Source: Sabellastarte sp. h YS-2021 (taxonomy: Eukaryota; Annelida; Polychaeta; Sabellida; Sabellidae). Taken from it: DNA of 64,000 nucleotides. Positions 58,900 to 64,000 of this stretch are shown piece by piece. Made by a program: the position numbers and the translations under genes. The notes beneath the pieces are model-generated. The model saw only the letters and a list, made by a program, of their open reading frames with translations. It searched no databases and was not told the DNA's origin. The DNA is taken from NCBI GenBank assembly GCA_964017235.1, contig OZ024930.1:151032221-151096220 (forward strand). The letters are read 5' to 3'. The stretch's first letter is position 1; every line of letters begins with the position of its first letter.

Positions 58900-59490
58900 C
58901 ACGGTTTGTTACATATTCGAGTGCTTTATGATGGTTTTAAACTATAAATCGGCTGTATTAAAGCCACGAAGCCCGAAGGGCTGAGTGCTGTAATACAGCA
59001 GATCGATACAGCAGATCGATAGATAAAGCACGAGAATTTGCCTTTCATTCCTATTCTAAAATGGTTACAAATTATTTTAGTCAAAATAAGGGGTAAATCT
59101 TACGCAAAAATCTAAATAAATCCAACGCCATGTTGGCTGTTCCATCGATGCAACATACATGGTGATATCTAGGGTAAAAAACAAGTATTTTGTGTTACTC
59201 TATTTTCACAGAAGTTATGAAATATTGACAGATTGTCATTGTAGATGATTTTATTTTGTTGTAAGCTTTAAAACGATATGTTAATTGTTAAAATCAAGCA
59301 AGAAATAACAATTTTATGAATATTTTAACTACTAATTCTACCGGGAGTTGTTTGTTTACATTTGTACATGAAGGGACGATGTACGAGATTTCAACAGCTT
59401 GCTTTATTTACCGTTCTATATTCGCGATTTCTGAATTGCGCAAAAGACGTGTCCACATTCACTGCGCAGCGTACCATTTTAGAATATGGG
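58900..59490. mobile_element. Foldback-bearing repeat, copy 2
   Basis: It shares ATTCGAGTGCTTTATGATGG, GCCACGAAGCCCGAAGGGCT and the 380-base tail (CCAACGCCATGTTGGCTGTT) with 43104-43625. The hairpin is less perfect and includes a local duplication of CAGCAGATCGATA. Confidence 0.75.
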
Positions 59491-61450
59491 GTATAAGTAG
59501 ATTGACACACATGTGATGAGAAGTAAGAACACTTTTGTTAATTTCATTTTTATTCAAGGATGTATATTTATTAGTTTCTATTGTATTCTTATGTCTGATA
59601 CACAAGTGCCTGTTGTATTTAGTTTTCATTAAGTTATCTGTTCAAAGTAATGGAGTTTCTGTTGTAGTATTTCTTGATTCTCAATACACTGTGAAATGAG
59701 TGAATGTTGTAGCACAGAGGTATAGCTGTATGTACATTTGTCAATGTTGCTTTAAAACACTTCTTGTCAAGAATCTCATGTATTTATCTTGTTGTAATCT
59801 GTTGTTCAATGTAAAGGTTGCTTCTAAAGCTCCCCGAGTGTACATTGTAAAGGTTAGTACACACAGTAAACAGATCCATTCTGATATTCACTGATTAAAG
59901 CCCTCTTCAAGCTGAAGAATACTGTGACAAAAACTCAAAATTGCATAAAAAATTTTGCTTCATTGTAACTGGAAGTACAGAGATGAAAAAGCAGTTTCAA
60001 CTTATCAAATAAGGCCCCATATCCTCTAACATTCTTCTACTTAGAATAAGAATTTTCTGAGAATATGGTAATTTTCATAGAAAGAATTTGTAAGAATAAA
60101 ATAATTTCAAAACCTCCATAAAAATTGTATTTGCAATCTTTTTTTTTTTATTATTATTATTTTGTACAAACAACACTTTCATGTTGATCAACAGATAAAA
60201 CACTAATGTAATGTATTTTCTACACAGTTATTGCATTCAGTTTGTCACTATTTCCCTTAGAAATCATAAAAAAAAACATGAATTTGAAATTTTTTATTCT
60301 AACAAAATTTTAACATTTGAAGATTTTTCCAAGAAAATGTTTTTAAGAATGTTAGTAAATATGAAGGGAGATTGGTCATTGTGTGGTCATCGGTACTGAC
60401 AGGGCTTTACACTTGCTGCTCAGTATAATTTACCAACACCATCTGTAAAATTTATACGTGGAAACAATTATGTAGATTATAAAATCAGATATTTCATTGT
60501 TAGTGAAAAGAATTTTTAGTTTTATTGTGTAGTTGTTGTCACTGTATAATTTGTTCTTTTTCAATTAAAATTCATTGTTGACATGTTGAAAATGTAATAA
60601 TGTTCAATCAAAATAAGAGAATGTGTAATTATAATGAGTAAATAATGACAGATTTCAAAGTAGTTTAACTTACTTTGTGGAAATGTATGTATGCTTTTAT
60701 TGTTGGCAAGATTGAGTCAAGTTTGTCTTCATTTAGTCTAAACCTACACCGATATATTGCAGTACTTGTACTCACAAACTATTAGAGCTGATTAAACTAA
60801 ACTGATGCAGCAGGAGAAAGGAAGGGATGCAGTGTTGAATATAACACACATTTTTGCAAAAAACATGCTTAAGTTTAATTATCACAGTTAATGGAGAGTT
60901 TTTCATGTTGTTCCATTGTTGAATGATGAATGTTATTTTCATATGACCTAAAATATTAATATAAATGTGGTAGAGGTTTGATTTTTCAGTATTTTGGATA
61001 CAAACACATTCATACTGTGGATAATAAACTACAGTGGATTTCACATTATTGACTCTGAAATTGGTTTCATTTTATTCTCCCTACATCACCACAACTTTAC
61101 AATTTGGATACATTCAGATGGCAGTAAATACAGTCCAGTTTCTAAATATGTTAAAAAATTAAGAAATGTTCAATTTGCCAGTAACAATCCTTTTCTATTT
61201 GTTAATGTCTCAGAAGTTGTTTACTAGATTATGATTTTTAGTTCTATGTTGTGACCTAGAGTACAGCTGATTAAATTTTGGGAAATATCTGGAGGTGCAA
61301 GAAATTCTGAATTTTCAACAGTCCCATTTTTCGATAGTTTTCATCATGATCATGCTCTCCATTGAGAGTGAAAATAAAAAAAAGGTATTTCAGAAAAGAT
61401 AGGGATACTCTGCTTCCTCGACAAAGGTCTGCACTCTAGGAATGCTTTGT
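59491..61450. other. Downstream AT-rich region, no gene seen
   Basis: Several short AT-rich frames (for example 60994-61227) lack recognisable similarity or splice context. May be 3' UTR followed by intergenic DNA. Confidence 0.45.
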
Positions 61451-61451
61451 A

Positions 61452-61556
61452 GTTTTTTACCCCACAGCCCTTTGTACTGTATGGGTATTGTTTTCATCCT
61501 GGCATCTAGATGGGTGGGTATCAGCAAAAAGCTTGTCCCGGCTGTAACTCAGAAAC
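61452..61556 (+). mobile_element. Left end of the 146-bp family, truncated
   Basis: TTTTTTACCCCACAGCCCTT through GGCTGTAACTCAGAAAC matches the left part of 45426-47435. It is cut where the solo DIRS tail begins. Confidence 0.7.
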
Positions 61557-61887
61557 TTGCAAATTTAATAAGTAAATTAAATTTTTATAAGTTAATACCC
61601 TATCCAATGGACAATTGCTTTACCGGTCGGCGCGACCGGTCCCGCCAAACGTCAGAAAAAGACGTCCTGTATATACTACCGGCAGGACCGGTCACAGAGT
61701 GTGCATTCGCCAGGTGGCACATAGTACTTCATTTCCTGTTTACCTATTGACGTCGTAGCATCTTTTTCGTGTCTAATCCTAGTAAAACCCCTAGCAAGCT
61801 GATAGCGGGGCCGGTTGGGTGGGCCTTGCTTGTCCATTGGATAGGGTATTAACTTATAAAAATTTAATTTACTTATTAAATTTGCAA
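61557..61887 (+). mobile_element. Solo DIRS tail bounded by two inverted copies of the terminus
   Basis: It starts TTGCAAATTTAATAAGTAAA and ends with the inverse, TTTACTTATTAAATTTGCAA, so about 60 bases at each end are inverted repeats. It corresponds exactly to the second half of the internal complementary region plus the right repeat of element B (39788-40097). No coding sequence. It is followed by TTT and the left end of element C. Confidence 0.82.
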
Positions 61888-62192
61888 TTTCATTGCGTTA
61901 ATACATCTTACCTACCAGACGATAGCTATAGCCCGGCGCCAGCCGGTCCCGCCAAACGAAAGAAAAAGACGTCCCGGGTTTCACCCCCGGCAGGACCGGC
62001 ACACTACAATCCACTCGCCAGGTGGCCTAGTTCCTGCCTCACTCGCCAGAGGGACGTGACGTCATAGCATCTTTTTCGTTTGGCGCGATATTTAAAGTTG
62101 TGGATTTTTATCTGATAACTTTTTAGTTTTATATTTGTGTTATATCTGTTTAATTTGTGTCGGAATTGTTGCCATTAGTTGACTTTTCTATC

Positions 62193-64000
62193 ATGGCATC
62201 TCCAGGACAGAAAAAGGGTGCGTGTGGCCATATTATGGCTTCATTTGACAAACATAGTAGGTGTGCGCGTTGTTGCGAGAAAGGACAGGGTGATGACCCT
62301 TGTGTTCAAAATCGCAGTGTGACTTTTGCAGTGTCCTTACCCCGGAGCAAGTGCTCAAGTTAAGTACTCCTACCTATAAACTCAGAAAGGAAAAGGCTAA
62401 AGCAAAGGAAGTGTTAGTCGATCCGTCTTCTGTGGTAGTACTTGATACCCAGCCTGAACAAGAACCTGCTGTTTCTGTTTCTTCTGCTCCGGATTTGTCC
62501 CTTCCTGTGCCTCAGTTTAAGAAAGATCTTCAAGAACTGGACGAAAAGTGGGCCACTCGTATGGCCAGGCTTGAGGCACTTATTACCTTAGGACATCGCT
62601 CCTCACCTTCTGTGGGGGCCACGGTGGCAGAGTGGTAACACTCTCGCCTCCCACCTCTGCGGCCGGGGTTCGATCCCCGTCATGGCTGTAAGTGGGAAAG
62701 CTGGTAGTTGCTTGCCGTTGGTCGGCAGTTTACAGTACAGAACCCTAACGAACTGTATGTACTGGTTTCCTCTGCCCTTCTAACTACCCGTCGTGATATG
62801 ACCTGTACAGTGTTGAAAGCGACGTAAAACCCCAAATAAACAATAAACAATAAACTCACCTTCTGTGCAACAAAATCCAACATTTTCTCCGGTCAAAGTA
62901 CCGGTCTCTCATGCTGCTCCAGCAGGTGCTCTTTCCCAGACACCCTTTTTTGTCCCTACTTCGGCTTCTTCCGGCCCAGCCGGCCCGGCTGTTGGCCCGG
63001 ATGAGCCTAGAGATCAGGATTTTTCCTTTGCTGACAGACAATCTCCACTTCAAAACCTCTACCCGGAAGCAGAACCTATGTTTAAACACCCTGCTCCGGT
63101 GGCTACTGTTTCGTCAGCTGCTATGTCTGCTTCCTCTCAATCTGCATTTCAACAACCTTCTTCCGGCTCCGGGCCGGTCACCTTCCGCGATGTCAATCCT
63201 CAGGAAACATTTGAAGAGGGCGAGTTATCTGACGCAGAGGAATCCCCAGACTTGGAAACCTCAGACCCGGACCGGGTCCTCAGTGAAGATCAAAATTACC
63301 GCGAGACTGTGAGAGGCGTCCGCGCGTTCATGGGATGGACACACATTCCTGACCTGGAGTTTTCTCCTCAATCCCGCACTGATAATCCTTGGGCAGGTCA
63401 CCGTTCTCAGCCTGTGGGCAAGATTTCTGTGGATCTTCCACCGGAAGATTGGTTGTGCCGAAAACTAGAAACTCTAAACCTTGTACTGATAGAAGGATAT
63501 CCTTCAAAATCTAGTGATCCAGGTGGCCTGCATGTGGACCAATTCCTCAGACCCCCCAAATCCCAGAGCAGATGGTATGGGATACACCCGGCGGAGCCTA
63601 CAGATCCAACTAGGCCGGGTAAATCGGTGAATTCTTGGCCAAATGATGCGGCGAAGATCAATAGTTCATTCCCCAGGATTTCAACCATATCTTCTGCATC
63701 TCCTCAGCCTCCATCCCGCCCACTATCACAAGACACTATGCGTAAGTGGGAGAAAGCAGCAAAAGAGTCTTCATATATTTGCAACCAGTCAGCGGGGTTT
63801 AATCGCTGTATTACCAAAATACAGGATGCCTTCCAAGAACAATTGCATATTTTACAAAGTGAACTTAAGAAAGGCAAGTCCTCTGTCAAAGCTCAAGGTG
63901 CATTGGATGAACTTTTATATTTATCCTCATTTAACCAGAATGTCAGTTTCGCCATGGGTAAATCTCTACAACATTTGGCAGACTTTACATTTGTGCAGAT
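62193..64000 (+). pseudogene. DIRS C gag-like protein, interrupted by a SINE
   Basis: It starts MASPGQKKGACGHIMASFDK with the Cys/His zinc-binding pattern HSRCARCCEKGQG...C and, one frame over, SQCDFCSVLTPEQVLKL; about two bases are missing near 62310. The frame then runs to SSPSV, where a SINE is inserted (62615-62854). Removing the SINE and one copy of its target duplication restores the frame, which stays open to the window end: EEGELSDAEESPD, then EDWLCRKLETLNLVLIEGYP and helical C-terminal sequence. It keeps open two positions that are stops in copy B. Confidence 0.82.
62615..62854 (+). mobile_element. tRNA-derived SINE, fresh copy with 13-bp target duplication
   Basis: The head is tRNA-like, with A box TGGCAGAGTGG and B box GGTTCGATCCC. 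The body has AAGCTGGTAGTTGCTTGC and the tail ends GCGACGTAAAACCCC then AATAAACAATAAA repeats. CTCACCTTCTGTG lies on both sides (62602-62614 and 62855-62867). It is transcribed, if at all, by RNA polymerase III from the internal boxes. The RNA-like head is not a functional tRNA gene because a SINE body and A-rich tail follow it. Confidence 0.93.

Larger units (their letters stand above)
61891..64000 (+). mobile_element. DIRS-type retroelement C, 5' part, runs off the window
   Basis: The left terminal repeat begins CATTGCGTTAATACATCTTA and includes GCCAAACGAAAGAAAAAGAC and GACGTGACGTCATAGCATC, followed by a gag frame. Similarity to B is clear but the sequence has diverged, so it is a separate insertion. 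The pol region would lie to the right of the window. Confidence 0.85.

Noticed and set aside
62615..62690. tRNA gene
   Set aside because: A and B boxes are good, but a SINE body, A-rich tail and target duplication follow.

Overview
The window is animal nuclear DNA, most likely from a bivalve or other mollusc. The evidence is long AT-rich introns with GT-AG sites, many tandem-repeat-bearing non-autonomous elements of the kind known from bivalves, tRNA-derived SINEs, L2/CR1-like LINE tails, PIF/Harbinger, and several DIRS-type tyrosine-recombinase retroelements. The species cannot be named from sequence alone.

One host gene dominates. On the + strand, 19 coding exons between 3331 and 58322 join in a consistent phase and give about 1,474 codons ending in TAA. 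The protein is the C-terminal part of a sacsin/NO VEIN-like protein; its N-terminal HSP90-type ATPase end should lie upstream of the window. It closes with a NOV_C (DUF3883) domain, a PD-(D/E)XK-like fold with its E, D and E-x-K residues present. The E and K of the last motif are separated by a 5.6-kb intron.

Layout: 1-3330 holds a decayed PIF/Harbinger transposase (minus strand) and a broken Gln-rich frame. The first intron (3444-18567) carries a dead DIRS element (A, 3841-10380) with an L2-like LINE inside it, then small repeats, a split LINE tail and foldback MITEs. Exons 2-11 (18568-32857) have short introns, two of which contain tandem copies of their own splice boundary. The intron 32858-42524 holds a nearly intact DIRS element (B, 34138-40097) with a partial duplicate of its 5' end, a truncated tandem-repeat element and the 3' end of a second DIRS family (D). 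Introns from 44105 to 58121 are filled with tandem-repeat elements with periods of 146, 147 and about 155 bp, one nested inside another. After the stop codon the 3' flank leads to a solo DIRS tail joined head-to-tail through TTT to a third DIRS copy (C). C runs off the window end and has a SINE inserted in its gag.

The most unusual signals are: (1) three exon edges of one gene amplified into tandem arrays that each carry a copy of the splice site; (2) DIRS internal complementary regions and a circle-junction-like head-to-tail joint; (3) two tandem families with periods of 146-147 bp, one of them carrying repeated perfect DR1 nuclear-receptor motifs.
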